Part shown: one piece after another, positions 1 through 9,288 of the stretch
Layout: every line of letters starts with the position of its first letter
How positions within the stretch are numbered: the first letter of the stretch is position 1
Assembly: GCF_900104745.1 (NCBI RefSeq)
Contig: NZ_LT629732.1
Location: 2,591,981-2,655,980 of the forward strand
Length of the DNA stretch: 64,000 nucleotides
From: Actinopolymorpha singaporensis
Lineage (GTDB): Bacteria; Actinomycetota; Actinomycetes; Propionibacteriales; Actinopolymorphaceae
Direction: 5' to 3'
Notes under the pieces: generated by a model
What the model saw: only the letters and a program-made list of their open reading frames with translations
The model's database searches: none
What the model was told of the DNA's origin: nothing
Position numbers and translations under genes: made by a program

Positions 1-1
1 G

Positions 2-1327
2 TCGGCGCGCATCTCGGGAATCGAGCAGGTGACCTGGCGTGCCGGCACCCGCACCGGCCGGGAAGCCGACTACGCGTACGAACTGGGCATGGGGACCGCG
101 GCCAAGGAGCTTCGGGTGTTCGGGTTCGCGCCCTGGTTGAAGAACCGGTATGTCCGCGACTGGCGCTCGGCGATGGTTCCGTTGTGGCGGGTACGCCGGG
201 CGGCGACCTTGCGGACCACGGCCGTGTATGCCGCGCACCTGGCCGTGCTGGCCGTCGCCGTGTGGCTGCTGGTACGGAATGTCAACGCGGGCTTGCTGGG
301 ACTGACCGAGGTCGCGACCGTGCTGGCTGCTCTGCTGCGCTTGGCGATGTCGGCGAACGGCACCGCGGCCGCGTCGATGGAACGCGCCACCTCGTCGTTG
401 CGCGCGCTGCAGCGGCTGCCGAAGACCGCGCGGGCGGTGCGGGCGGGCGACACCGCGTTGGAAGGTGGGCGCCCCCGCCGCGATGCCGGCGAGACTGGCC
501 CTGCCGACGTCCCGTTCGATCCGCCCAGGCCGCGAACCGGTCCACCCGACGTACGCCTGGAGGACGTGTGGTTCCGCTACCCGGGTTCCAACGTCGACGT
601 GCTGCGTGGACTCACCCTCCGGCTGGGTGCCGGTGAGGCGATCGGCCTGGTCGGCCTGAACGGCGCGGGCAAGTCGACGCTCGTGCATCTGCTGGCAGGC
701 GCCTACCGGCCGACCGCGGGCCGCGTCGTCGTCGACGGCGTGGACCTCGCCGACCTCGACGACCAGGAGCTCGCGGCCTGGCAGCGCAGGCTGGCGCCGG
801 TCACCCAGGAGTTCCTGCGACTGCCGTTGACCGCCAAGGAGAACGTCACTCTCGCCGAGCCGGCGGACGCGGCCCCTGACCGGCTGGTCGCGGTGGCGGC
901 AACCGCGGCGATCGACTCGGCGATCGCGGACCTCCCGCGGGGTTGGGACACCGTGCTGGACCGGTCGGTCACCGACGGCGGAGAGCTCTCCGGTGGGCAG
1001 TGGCAGCGCCTGGCCCTGGCACGCGCGTTGTACGCCGTGGACGCGGGTGCGGGCTTGCTGGTGCTGGACGAACCCGCCGCAGCGCTGGACGTACGCTCCG
1101 AGGCCGAGCTGGTCGACCGCTACCTGCGGATGGCCACCGGTGTGACGTCCCTGCTGATCTCGCACCGGTTCTCCGTCGTACGCAACGCCGACCGGATCTG
1201 CGTTCTGGACAAGGGTGTGATCGCAGAGCAGGGCACGCACGCGCAGCTCCTGGCGACCGGCGGCCGGTACGCGCAGATGTTCGAGCTGCAGGCCGCGCGC
1301 TACGTGGGAGGTACCCCGAATGCGTGA
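2..1327 (+). CDS. ABC exporter half-transporter (membrane + ATPase domains), 5' end outside window
   Basis: The reading frame is open from base 2, so the gene starts before the window; the first in-window GTG (29) is internal. The visible N-terminal part holds the last membrane helices of a type-1 exporter domain, followed by an ATPase domain. That domain has Walker A GLNGAGKST (about residue 210 of the visible part), a Q-loop (VTQEF), the signature LSGGQWQR, Walker B LLVLDEP and the switch histidine in LLISHR. All ATPase motifs look catalytically intact. The stop overlaps the start of the next exporter gene by 8 bp, so the two are probably translated together and form a heterodimer. The substrate is unknown. 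In actinobacteria such pairs often export peptides, but the deciding neighbours lie to the left of the window. Confidence 0.9.
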   Translation, partial: SARISGIEQVTWRAGTRTGREADYAYELGMGTAAKELRVFGFAPWLKNRYVRDWRSAMVPLWRVRRAATLRTTAVYAAHLAVLAVAVWLLVRNVNAGLLGLTEVATVLAALLRLAMSANGTAAASMERATSSLRALQRLPKTARAVRAGDTALEGGRPRRDAGETGPADVPFDPPRPRTGPPDVRLEDVWFRYPGSNVDVLRGLTLRLGAGEAIGLVGLNGAGKSTLVHLLAGAYRPTAGRVVVDGVDLADLDDQELAAWQRRLAPVTQEFLRLPLTAKENVTLAEPADAAPDRLVAVAATAAIDSAIADLPRGWDTVLDRSVTDGGELSGGQWQRLALARALYAVDAGAGLLVLDEPAAALDVRSEAELVDRYLRMATGVTSLLISHRFSVVRNADRICVLDKGVIAEQGTHAQLLATGGRYAQMFELQAARYVGGTPNA

Positions 1328-3119
1328 CCGCTGGGAGTCGCTGGCGACGCTGGTCCGGCTGACGTTCGCGGCGTCACCGTGGCTGGCCACGACCGAGCTG
1401 GTGCTCGTGGTGGTGATGGCAGTCGCCGGTCCGCTGCAGGCGTACGGCGTGGCGCGGATGGTGAACGCCGTGACCGGGCAGGGTTCGGTGACGGCCGCCG
1501 CCGTGATCCTGTTCGCTGCGCTGGCGCTGGCGTTCGGCGGCCTGGTGCTGTCGGAAGCCGTACGCCACCGGCTCGAGGACGGCATCGAGCTCAGCCTGCA
1601 GCGTGAACTCCTTGACCTGGCCACCGGTCCGCCCGGGATCGGCCACCACGAACAACCCGAGATTGCCGACCGGATCGGTGCCGCCAAGGAGGAGTTCCGC
1701 CGGCTGAGGGGCACCGCGGGCACCATCGGCAGCGGGCTGGCCGTTCTGGTCAGCACCGTCACCGGGCTCGTCCTGCTCGCCGGCATCCATCCTTTGCTGT
1801 TGCTGCTGCCCCTGTTGGGATTGCTGCGGCTGTGGGCGTCGGCATTCGGCGCGCGGGAGTTCCGGCACGCGATCACCGCGACGATGCAGCACCACCGGCG
1901 CCTCGACAGACTGGCCGAGATCGCCGCTCATCCCCGGCACGGCCTGGAGGTTCGTGCGTTCGGCCTGCGCGGACTGTTGACCGACCGGATCGGCGAACTG
2001 TTCGAGCAGCAGAACGAACCACGGTGGCAGGCGCGGCGCAAGGGGCAGTTGCTGGAGATCGCGGCCCGGGTGCTGTTCGGCCTCGGTTACGGCGCGGCGA
2101 TCGTCTTCGTCGTCTGGCTGGCGCGTGAAGAGCACGCGACCGCCGGCGACGTGACCATGGTGATGCTGCTCGCGCCGCAGACCGACCAGGCCGCGCAACG
2201 CCTGTCGGACACGGTGAGGGTGCTGATCGCGTTGCTGGACGTGGCCGGGCACCTTCGCTGGCTGCGCCGGTACGTCGGCGAACAGGTCGCGTGGGAAGGC
2301 GCCGCACAGCCCCCACCCGCGTTGAGGCACGGCATCGGGCTGCGCGAGGTGTCGTTCACCTACCCGGGCACGCAGCGCCCGGTGGTCCGGGATCTGACCG
2401 TCCACCTACCGGCCGGGAGTACGGTGGCCCTGGTCGGGGACAACGGCGCGGGCAAGACGACCATGGTGAAGCTGCTCAGCCGGCTCTACGATCCCAGCGC
2501 GGGCACCATCCTCGTCGACGGCACCGACCTGCGCACCATCGACCACGAGGCCTGGCGGAGCAGGATCTCCGCGGGCTTCCAGGATTTCGTACGGTACGAA
2601 TACACCGCGCGTGAGGTGATCGGACTCGGCGACCCGGCCCGGCTGCCTGCACCTGATCAGGGCGATCCTGGTGAGAGTGATTCGGCGTACGACGCGGCCA
2701 TCGAGGCCGGAGACGCGCGCGCGGTGATCGACCGGCTGCCCGACGGTCTTGACACCCGGCTGGGCACGAGGTTCGGCGGCGCCGACCTGTCCGGCGGGCA
2801 GTGGCAACGCCTCGCGCTCGCACGCGCGTTCCTGCGCGAGCGACCACTGCTGGTCCTGCTCGACGAACCGGCGGCGGCGCTCGACCCCGAGTCAGAACAT
2901 GCGTTGCTGGATCGGTTCAACGCCGCGTCCGCCGCCACCCGCGCCACCGGCGGCATCACCCTGCTGGTCTCCCACCGGCTGTCGACCGTACGGATGGCCG
3001 ACCTCATCCTCGTCTTCGACGAAGGCAGACTCGTCGAGGCCGGCGACCACGACACGCTCATCGCCGCCGCGGGTGCGTACGCCGAACTCTTCGAACTCCA
3101 GGCCAGCGCCTACCGATAA
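1320..3119 (+). CDS. ABC exporter half-transporter, second subunit
   Basis: This is a 599-residue half-exporter. The N-terminal 300 or so residues are hydrophobic helices of an ABC exporter membrane domain. The ATPase domain follows with Walker A GDNGAGKTT (about residue 372), Q-loop GFQDF, signature LSGGQWQR (about 489), Walker B LLVLLDEP (about 510) and H-loop LLVSHR (about 551). An acidic insert sits between the Q-loop and the signature (about residues 440-465). It overlaps the upstream exporter gene by 8 bp and has the same architecture, which supports a heterodimeric pump in the cytoplasmic membrane. Both ATPase sites keep their catalytic glutamate. The cargo cannot be told from the sequence. 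Confidence 0.92.
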   Translation: MRDRWESLATLVRLTFAASPWLATTELVLVVVMAVAGPLQAYGVARMVNAVTGQGSVTAAAVILFAALALAFGGLVLSEAVRHRLEDGIELSLQRELLDLATGPPGIGHHEQPEIADRIGAAKEEFRRLRGTAGTIGSGLAVLVSTVTGLVLLAGIHPLLLLLPLLGLLRLWASAFGAREFRHAITATMQHHRRLDRLAEIAAHPRHGLEVRAFGLRGLLTDRIGELFEQQNEPRWQARRKGQLLEIAARVLFGLGYGAAIVFVVWLAREEHATAGDVTMVMLLAPQTDQAAQRLSDTVRVLIALLDVAGHLRWLRRYVGEQVAWEGAAQPPPALRHGIGLREVSFTYPGTQRPVVRDLTVHLPAGSTVALVGDNGAGKTTMVKLLSRLYDPSAGTILVDGTDLRTIDHEAWRSRISAGFQDFVRYEYTAREVIGLGDPARLPAPDQGDPGESDSAYDAAIEAGDARAVIDRLPDGLDTRLGTRFGGADLSGGQWQRLALARAFLRERPLLVLLDEPAAALDPESEHALLDRFNAASAATRATGGITLLVSHRLSTVRMADLILVFDEGRLVEAGDHDTLIAAAGAYAELFELQASAYR

Positions 3120-3176
3120 GGCATGCCGGAGCGCGGTGACACGATCCGCGGGTACAGCTGTCGACGGGAGTGATCC

Positions 3177-4145
3177 ATGGAGGACGAGCCGTCGGAGTTC
3201 ACCCGTCGACTGCATGCCGGGTTCGGTGTCTCCGCATCGACGGTGGTGGAGACTGCTCGGCGGGCGACCGGCGAGGGCGTCCGGGCCTGTGAGCGCATCG
3301 TTCGCGGCCACGTCAACGAGGTGTACAGAGTCCGTACCGACAGCAAAACCTTCTTCGTACGCATCGACCGGTCCGGTGACGCCGACTTCGCCGCCGAGGC
3401 CTGGGCCATGGGCGAGGCCCGCCGCGTCCACGTCCCGGTGCCGGACGTAGTGCTCGTCGACCGCGCGCGGGACGACGAGGAGGAGCTTCCGGTGATGGTT
3501 CTCTCCGCCCTGCCGGGGCGTCCGCTGGCAGACGTCGAGGCGGAGTTGTCTCCAGTACGGTTGCGTGCGGTCCTCACGGACGCGGGGAGGCTGCTCGCGA
3601 CACTGCACTCGGTTCGTACGCCCGGGGTGTGGAAGCCGGAGGCCGACGGCAGGTGGAACACCTGGGACGAGATCAGGGATGGCGTCCTGGCCGAGCGTAG
3701 GTCAGAGCGTCCGGAACTACGGTCGGCCGGACTGTCGGAGTCCGAGGCAACCGTCGTCCTGGAGTTGGTCGCACGCTGCGTCGACGAGTATCCGTGGAAC
3801 GACCCTGTGCTCTGCCACGGAGATTTCGTTCCCGACCACATCTTCGTCGATGACGATCTCCGGATCACCGGGTTGCTGGACTTCGGGATGTTCCACGGCG
3901 GCCCGCCCGTGAGCGATCTCGCGTACCTGCGGCTCGTCCGGCCCGACCTGAACCAGGATGGTCTGCTCGCGGGGTACGGCGTCAGCGCCGAGGACCGGGA
4001 GTGGCTCCGGCAACGGGATCTGCACGCGGTCACCCACGCTGTCGGGTACGTCGCACACAGCGTCAGGGTGGGCAACGCGGTGCAGACTGCGGCTTACGTG
4101 AGGTCCCTACGTTCCCTCGTGGATGACCTTCGACAACGCCGATAG
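3177..4145 (+). CDS. APH-family (aminoglycoside phosphotransferase-like) kinase
   Basis: The 322-residue protein has the kinase-like fold of the APH/choline kinase family (PF01636). The catalytic loop reads CHGDFVPDH (about residue 213) and the metal-binding DFG follows in LLDFGMFHGG (about 236). The N-terminal lobe contains the glycine-poor nucleotide-binding segment and FFVRIDR. The ATG is preceded by a GGGAG ribosome site. Members phosphorylate hydroxyls on aminoglycosides, homoserine, fructosamines or other small molecules; the substrate here cannot be inferred. It follows the exporter pair by 57 bp and could share its transcript, which would fit a self-resistance or modification role, but this is only context. 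It converges on the propeller gene with an 18-bp gap. Confidence 0.85.
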   Translation: MEDEPSEFTRRLHAGFGVSASTVVETARRATGEGVRACERIVRGHVNEVYRVRTDSKTFFVRIDRSGDADFAAEAWAMGEARRVHVPVPDVVLVDRARDDEEELPVMVLSALPGRPLADVEAELSPVRLRAVLTDAGRLLATLHSVRTPGVWKPEADGRWNTWDEIRDGVLAERRSERPELRSAGLSESEATVVLELVARCVDEYPWNDPVLCHGDFVPDHIFVDDDLRITGLLDFGMFHGGPPVSDLAYLRLVRPDLNQDGLLAGYGVSAEDREWLRQRDLHAVTHAVGYVAHSVRVGNAVQTAAYVRSLRSLVDDLRQRR

Positions 4146-4163
4146 CCGCGCTACGTCGAGAGC

Positions 4164-6488
4164 TCAGCGGCCGTTCCTGACCGCATTCCACAGCATGTCG
4201 CGTTCGGTCGTGCTGAGCTGTCCGGTCCCCGCGAGACGGTCCAGCCACCGCTTGACGGTCGCTGTATCGGAAGTTCTGCCGGCACGGCGCAGGAGGAGGT
4301 CCTGGAGGGTGCATCCCGGTTCCAGGAACCGGTTCCGCACCGTCGTGGTCTTTCCGAACAGCGTCACGTAGTCACGGTTGTCCGGTGTGGAACACCTCGT
4401 CGCCGCCGGGGTGTAGCGGCCGAGGTGGAGGAAGTTCGTGAATCCGTCGGGCCGCAGGAGCGTCCACATCGCCCCGTCCGGCGATGGTTCCAGGCGGAGC
4501 TGGGCGTCGGTGACGGTCGTCTGCTGGGTGAACGCCAGCGGATCGACGACCACCAACGAACTACCCGCACTCACGTAGAGATAGCCGTTGGGGTGGAAGA
4601 CCAGCTCGCCACCACTCGCACCGAAGCCGCCGCTCACCTTCAGCCGTAGGGATCTGGTCACCGCGAGGGTGCCGGGATTCGCCTCGAAGAGCGTGCCGTC
4701 CGCCAGCCCGTACAGATGCCCGTTGTGGACGGTCAGCGCGTTCACCGACCCGGCACCAGGGACAGGAGAGACGGAGCGGACCACGGTCTTGGTGTCCGGG
4801 TTCCACCGAACGAGTTTCGCGTCGCCAGGGGCCGGTTCGGTCCCGGTGCCGCCCTGGGTGGACGTTCCGGCGTAGACGGAATCATCGAGGAACGCCAGCG
4901 ACGCGATCGTGTGGTCGGGTACGACGTTGCGGGTGACCTCCACGGTCTTCGTGTTCGGGTCGAGGACGGCGATCGCGCCCCCACGCAGGCCGTAGTCCGG
5001 CTCGGTCCCGTACCAGATCTTCCCGTCGTGTTCCTTGGCCTCGATCGGCCGGATCTGGCTATCGGTGTCCTGCAGCCTGGCGTAGGTCGTCAGGGGAGTG
5101 CCGGTCTCCTCGGGGAGGCTGACGAGTGAACCGTTGGGGTAGGTGCCGGCGAACACCGTTCCGTCATGGAGCGTCCAGTCCTCGACCTGGCCGACGCGGG
5201 CGACGGGTGACGAGGTCCCGGTGGCCACGTCGTACGCACTGGTGTTGCCGTTGAGGAACGCGTCCACGAACACCTTCGAGCCGTCGTGGTTCGGCAGGAC
5301 ATGCTGCAGAGGCGACGGCGACGCGGTGATCTGGAACTGCAGCGAGCCGGACTCGCCGGAATCGATGTCGTAGCGGAAGCCACCGCCGGAGTAGTTGCCC
5401 GCGAACGCGTAGAGCACATCGTGGCCGTTCTCGGTGTCCCAGCCGTAGCCGATGAGCGCTCCGCGCCGGGAAGTGACCCCCGTGCGTTCGACGGTGTGGG
5501 TGGCCAGGTCGTAGCGAACGACGTGCACCGCGCCGTTGTAGACGGAACTCGTGTAGACGCCGCCGCGCATGGCGGTCGAGACCCCGCGCGCGGACATCGG
5601 ATACGAGGTGGTCACCTGGCCGGTGTCGCCGTCCACGACGGGTATCTCGGTGTTGGTGTTCGTGTCGACGGCACGCAGCATGCCGTCGTAGTTCACCAGA
5701 ATCTGGCCGTCGGCGTAGTCCAGGTCGGCGACCGCGGAGGCGGGTTTCGCGTTCGGGGCAAGAGGAATCTCGCCGATCTGCTTTGTCGTGAGATCGAGCC
5801 GGAAGACCTTGCCGACCGGGGCAGTGCCGACGTAGAGCGCGTGGTGAACCGGGTCGTACGCGGTGGATCGGGCGTACTTGATGTCCGGGTCGTCGGTGAT
5901 GCGGCCGAGGTCGGTGAAACCACTGCCGGGCTTGAAGGACCACACGTGCGCGTCGGGGTAGGAGCCGCCGTAGACCGTCCCGTCGCCCGCGACGGACAGG
6001 CCGTACAGATAGGTCGCCTCGGATGTCGCCTGTCCGAGGTCCGTCATCTGCTCGGTGGCGGGATCCCACTGGAACAGCCGTCCCTCGTAGAAGGTACCGA
6101 CGTAGACCTTTCCGTCCGGGGCGACCGCGATCGTCGCGTCTCCGGAGGCGCCGGTCATCGTGTACCGCCCGAGTTGCGTGGTCGGGTCGGGGAAGGTGGT
6201 GGCCGAGACGTTCAGCTGTGCGTTCTCGCCCATCGGTGCGGCGTACGCGGCCAACCGGCCGTCCGGAAGGTGCCCGAACGCGCCCTCGACCACCGTGAGC
6301 GAACTCATCGGCGATCCGAGGTCCTCGAGCTCGCCTCTGGGTGCCGCGGGAGCGACGTAGCTGGACGGCAGGGGACTGTTCTCCGAGTCGTCATCTGCCG
6401 CTGCGTGGGCCGAGGCCAGCGGTGTGGCAAGCGTGCAGATGGCTGCGGCAGTCACGAGCGCGTGGGTCCAGGTACGCCTGACGGGCAT
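4164..6488 (-). CDS. Secreted beta-propeller repeat protein
   Basis: The ATG at 6488 was chosen because GGAGGA lies just upstream and a signal peptide follows directly (MPVRR, then a hydrophobic stretch to about residue 28 ending ASAHA). The longer open frame upstream has no such support. The 774-residue product is made of repeated units resembling PQQ/YVTN/ligand-binding propeller blades: a variant of YAGTxxxG followed by a strand ending in LVRWNPDTK or LFEANPG. About ten or more repeats are visible, enough for one or two propellers. The last 50 residues form a separate charged helical segment preceded by CTLQDLL. It is probably extracellular and binding rather than catalytic; no catalytic motif was recognised. 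Neighbours give no clear functional link. Confidence 0.8.
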   Translation of the reverse strand: MPVRRTWTHALVTAAAICTLATPLASAHAAADDDSENSPLPSSYVAPAAPRGELEDLGSPMSSLTVVEGAFGHLPDGRLAAYAAPMGENAQLNVSATTFPDPTTQLGRYTMTGASGDATIAVAPDGKVYVGTFYEGRLFQWDPATEQMTDLGQATSEATYLYGLSVAGDGTVYGGSYPDAHVWSFKPGSGFTDLGRITDDPDIKYARSTAYDPVHHALYVGTAPVGKVFRLDLTTKQIGEIPLAPNAKPASAVADLDYADGQILVNYDGMLRAVDTNTNTEIPVVDGDTGQVTTSYPMSARGVSTAMRGGVYTSSVYNGAVHVVRYDLATHTVERTGVTSRRGALIGYGWDTENGHDVLYAFAGNYSGGGFRYDIDSGESGSLQFQITASPSPLQHVLPNHDGSKVFVDAFLNGNTSAYDVATGTSSPVARVGQVEDWTLHDGTVFAGTYPNGSLVSLPEETGTPLTTYARLQDTDSQIRPIEAKEHDGKIWYGTEPDYGLRGGAIAVLDPNTKTVEVTRNVVPDHTIASLAFLDDSVYAGTSTQGGTGTEPAPGDAKLVRWNPDTKTVVRSVSPVPGAGSVNALTVHNGHLYGLADGTLFEANPGTLAVTRSLRLKVSGGFGASGGELVFHPNGYLYVSAGSSLVVVDPLAFTQQTTVTDAQLRLEPSPDGAMWTLLRPDGFTNFLHLGRYTPAATRCSTPDNRDYVTLFGKTTTVRNRFLEPGCTLQDLLLRRAGRTSDTATVKRWLDRLAGTGQLSTTERDMLWNAVRNGR

Positions 6489-6641
6489 GGCTCCTCCAAG
6501 GCGGACGGTTTCGGTTAGGACCGTAACCCCTGACCCGAAGCCGTCAAGGGAGCCGAGGCGGAGTTGGCCATCCCGGTCAGGGAGGTGGTTCGCTCGGCGG
6601 GCGCGAGCGAGCACTGTTGTCCGGGCCGGCGAGTCGGCCGC

Positions 6642-7043
6642 TCAGACGTCCCGGGAGTTACGGCCAGGCCCGTCGAGGTTCCACGCCAGGATCCTGCGCG
6701 GGTGGAGGCGGGCGAGGACGTTGCCGAACCCCTCGCGCAGGGGCTGGTCGGCCACCAGGAGCTCCGCGCGCGCTCGGATCTCCAGTCCACGGCCGGTCTG
6801 CCCACCTGGGCCGACCGGCTCGGTTGCCATGTCGTCCACGACGAACGAAACCCTGGCGTCGGCGCGGATGTTGCGAACCTTCTGGGTGGCACCGAAGTTC
6901 GGGCCGCTGACCTCGATGCGATGGGTCGCGGTGTCGACCCAGAAGGCGACCGGCGTGACCTGCGGACCGCCGGGTCCGAGGGTTGCGAGTCGTCCCAGCG
7001 GTTGGCCGAGGAGGTAGCGGAGTTCGGTCTGGGTGAACGTCAT
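6642..7043 (-). CDS. PPOX-class F420-dependent oxidoreductase (MSMEG_5819/OxyR type)
   Basis: The 133-residue split-barrel protein starts MTFTQTELRYLLGQPLGR, typical of the PPOX family that uses F420 or FMN, and contains RLATLGPGG, VTPVAF and KVRNIRADARVSFVVDD. The ATG at 7043 fits family starts better than the in-frame TTG at 7064. Family members reduce or oxidise small substrates with coenzyme F420, a deazaflavin common in actinobacteria; OxyR from oxytetracycline biosynthesis is the named relative. The substrate is not known here. Upstream lie two direct repeats (7060-7109) that may be regulatory. Confidence 0.82.
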   Translation of the reverse strand: MTFTQTELRYLLGQPLGRLATLGPGGPQVTPVAFWVDTATHRIEVSGPNFGATQKVRNIRADARVSFVVDDMATEPVGPGGQTGRGLEIRARAELLVADQPLREGFGNVLARLHPRRILAWNLDGPGRNSRDV

Positions 7044-7059
7044 GACTCGATCGTGAATC

Positions 7060-7109
7060 GTCAAGCGCGGTTGAGGTCAAGCGCGGTGCTTTGGCGGAGG
7101 TGAGGTCAA
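7060..7109. promoter_or_regulatory. Direct repeats between PPOX gene and DUF6458 gene
   Basis: GTCAAGCGCGGT occurs at 7060-7071 and again at 7076-7087, a 16-bp period. TGAGGTCAA occurs at 7072-7080 and at 7101-7109. On the minus strand these contain TTGAC boxes in front of the PPOX gene. They could be tandem regulator sites or a small duplication. No matching regulator gene is adjacent. Confidence 0.3.
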
Positions 7110-7277
7110 TGAGGAGGCTGGGTGGTGGAAGTCCTTGTGGACAACCCTCGCGATCGCCGAGTGCTTTGTCCTATTGTGTCCAGGTGTCGAAGCGTGCTGC
7201 GGAGTGCCTGATGTCGCGGAGCGTTCGGCGACGGGGGGCCGAACAGTTCAGTCGAGCTATGCGCGCAAGGGGTCTTC

Positions 7278-7760
7278 ATGGGAATCGGTGCCAGCCTCCT
7301 CCTCTTCGCTGTGGGGGCGATCCTCGCCTTCGCGGTCGACTACAGCCTTGCCGGAGTTGACATCGCCCTGATCGGGTGGATCCTCATGGGTGCGGGCTGT
7401 CTGGGGCTCCTCGCAACACTGGCGATCTGGATGCCGCGCCGGGTCAGGAACGCCCCGGTCACGCGCGGCGCCCCGCCCCGCCGCGACTACACCCCCGAGC
7501 CGTACCGCCCGGAGCAGCCGAGCCGTGCTGAAATGTCGTACCGCTCGGAGATGCCAAGAAACGACGTGGAGTACTTCGCCGGAACGGCCGCTGACGGCCG
7601 GGAGGTGTGGCTCGTGGGGCGGGTAGAACGACGCGAGCGACGCGGAGATGGCGAGTGGCTGTACATGCGGCCGACGCAGCCTTACCCGGGAGCGAAAACG
7701 TCCTCGCCTGGCTGGGTCTCAGCGGACGACACGCGCACGCTGCCGAGGTACGACCGGTAA
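7278..7760 (+). CDS. DUF6458-type small membrane protein with cytoplasmic tail
   Basis: The 160-residue protein begins MGIGASLLLFAVGAILAFAV and has a second hydrophobic helix (LIGWILMGAGCLGLLATLAIW). This two-helix hairpin is the DUF6458 pattern of actinobacterial membrane proteins, usually only 70-90 residues long. Here a hydrophilic tail follows: an arginine/proline/glutamate-rich linker (about residues 55-100) and a compact segment with VEYFAG and EVWLVGRVERRER, ending at 160. The function is unknown. The start has AAGGGG at the correct distance. It is convergent with the methyltransferase gene. Confidence 0.72.
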   Translation: MGIGASLLLFAVGAILAFAVDYSLAGVDIALIGWILMGAGCLGLLATLAIWMPRRVRNAPVTRGAPPRRDYTPEPYRPEQPSRAEMSYRSEMPRNDVEYFAGTAADGREVWLVGRVERRERRGDGEWLYMRPTQPYPGAKTSSPGWVSADDTRTLPRYDR

Positions 7761-7884
7761 GGCTGGAGCAGCGGTCCGAGGGCAGGCGGTCCTCACCGTT
7801 GACGGCGGAGACTGCCGCGGCTCGTCGCGTCACCCTCCGCTCGGTGCCCGAGACCGTAGTGGCTCCGGCGGTATGGCGATCCCG

Positions 7885-9105
7885 TCAGCGCTGCGCCTGC
7901 AGCATCAGGTTGCGCGGGGTGTGAGAACGATCGCAGAAGCTGCCGACCCGAACGTCGAACCCGGCTTCCTCCAGCGCGGCGGCGAGATCCATGACGAGCC
8001 AGAGTTCCAATGGACGACGGAACGCGTGACGGACCAGTTCCAGCCGCCGTACCTCGTCGCGGCGGCGCCCTCCCACAGCGAGCCAGTACGCCCAGTCAAC
8101 CGACGCCGGCAGGTTCACGCCCTCTCGGTCTGCGAGCGCACGGCAGAAGGAGGAGAAGTCACCCGACAGCCAACGCGCCGGCACCGGCCGGAGGCGCCGG
8201 ACCGCCTCACCTTCCACGCAGTCGCGCAGGGCGATGAAACCCAGCTTCCAGGTCTGGTCGCGGGCGAGACGGGCCCGATCGTGCGGCGGGGCGGTGACGG
8301 TCTCGGTGGTCGCCAGTCGGAGAGCATCCGTGTCCAGGGGAAGAGTCGGTGCATGGCCGGCTAGCGACTGGTAGCTGCCGCCGGTACCGACGTGATAGCA
8401 ACAGGGCGCGATGGAGTAGCTGTGCGCCCCCGCACGACGCGCTCGGCGTACGAGCGAACGATGCAGTTCACCACAGGCGTGCAGAGCGACGACCGCCCGC
8501 CCGGTGACGTGACGGTGTGCGGCCTCGCTCCGAGCATCCGCCCGGATGATTGTCTGGTCCACGCCCATGCGAGTTGCGAGCCGCGCAGCACTTTCTGCCA
8601 GCTCGGCGTCGATCTCCAACGACTGCACCGGACGCCGGTCGAGGTGTGCGAGCAGTCGTCCGAGGTGCCCCTTGCCGGCACACCAGTCCAGTACCGGTGT
8701 ATGGGATGCCGGGACCTGGGCCGCGAACGCCTTGACCTGTTCGTACTTGCGTCCGGGGATGGTGCGGCAGAGGCGCGGATCCGTTGACGGGAGGTCTCGT
8801 CCCGCAAGAGGTGGCAGCGTTACCAGGTGGGTGAGCGTGGTGATGTCCGGGAGCCAGCGGGCAAGCCACCGGCGGGACAGATCCGGGTCATCGGTCAGTC
8901 TGTCGAGGGTTGGCTCGTCGAGAGCCAGAACGGCTTCCGTCAGATCCGGCCGGTGCGCGCACCAGTCGGGTCGACGCACCCGGAAGGGAGCCGGCCGCCA
9001 GAACTCCTGATGCGTGGTGAGTACCGAGTGGAGTTCTGTCAGGCGCTTCCGATGTGCGTGGTCGAGGGAACGACGTACTGCTGAGAACGGCCCCGAACTG
9101 GGCAT
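7885..9105 (-). CDS. SAM-dependent methyltransferase (METTL25/Methyltransf_32-like)
   Basis: The ATG at 9105 is preceded by AAGGG and gives 406 residues; the longer frame to 9177 lacks support. A Rossmann methyltransferase core begins at motif I VLDWCAGKGHLGRLL (about 138-152), followed by the acidic end of strand 2 (SLEID). A later ALHACGEL is followed by SIAPCCYHVG (about 231-240), the cysteine/histidine signature of the Methyltransf_32 group. The N-terminal 130 residues are helical and the C-terminal 150 residues form a less conserved basic domain. The family's substrates in bacteria are not established; RNA or protein targets are possible. It appears monocistronic. Confidence 0.78.
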   Translation of the reverse strand: MPSSGPFSAVRRSLDHAHRKRLTELHSVLTTHQEFWRPAPFRVRRPDWCAHRPDLTEAVLALDEPTLDRLTDDPDLSRRWLARWLPDITTLTHLVTLPPLAGRDLPSTDPRLCRTIPGRKYEQVKAFAAQVPASHTPVLDWCAGKGHLGRLLAHLDRRPVQSLEIDAELAESAARLATRMGVDQTIIRADARSEAAHRHVTGRAVVALHACGELHRSLVRRARRAGAHSYSIAPCCYHVGTGGSYQSLAGHAPTLPLDTDALRLATTETVTAPPHDRARLARDQTWKLGFIALRDCVEGEAVRRLRPVPARWLSGDFSSFCRALADREGVNLPASVDWAYWLAVGGRRRDEVRRLELVRHAFRRPLELWLVMDLAAALEEAGFDVRVGSFCDRSHTPRNLMLQAQR

Positions 9106-9288
9106 GCCGACACCCTTCGCGTGGTGTTGGCCGCCAAAGCTGAAGGGGCGGCGGTCGCGCCGAGTCGACGCGACCAAGTGCTGCGCGAGCTGTTACTGCC
9201 TGAAGACTGTGACAGATGAAGCCCGTGTGGGACAACGGCAACGGGCAATACGGGGTGGTACTCGATTCGGGTCCAGCCGCGTGAGCTG

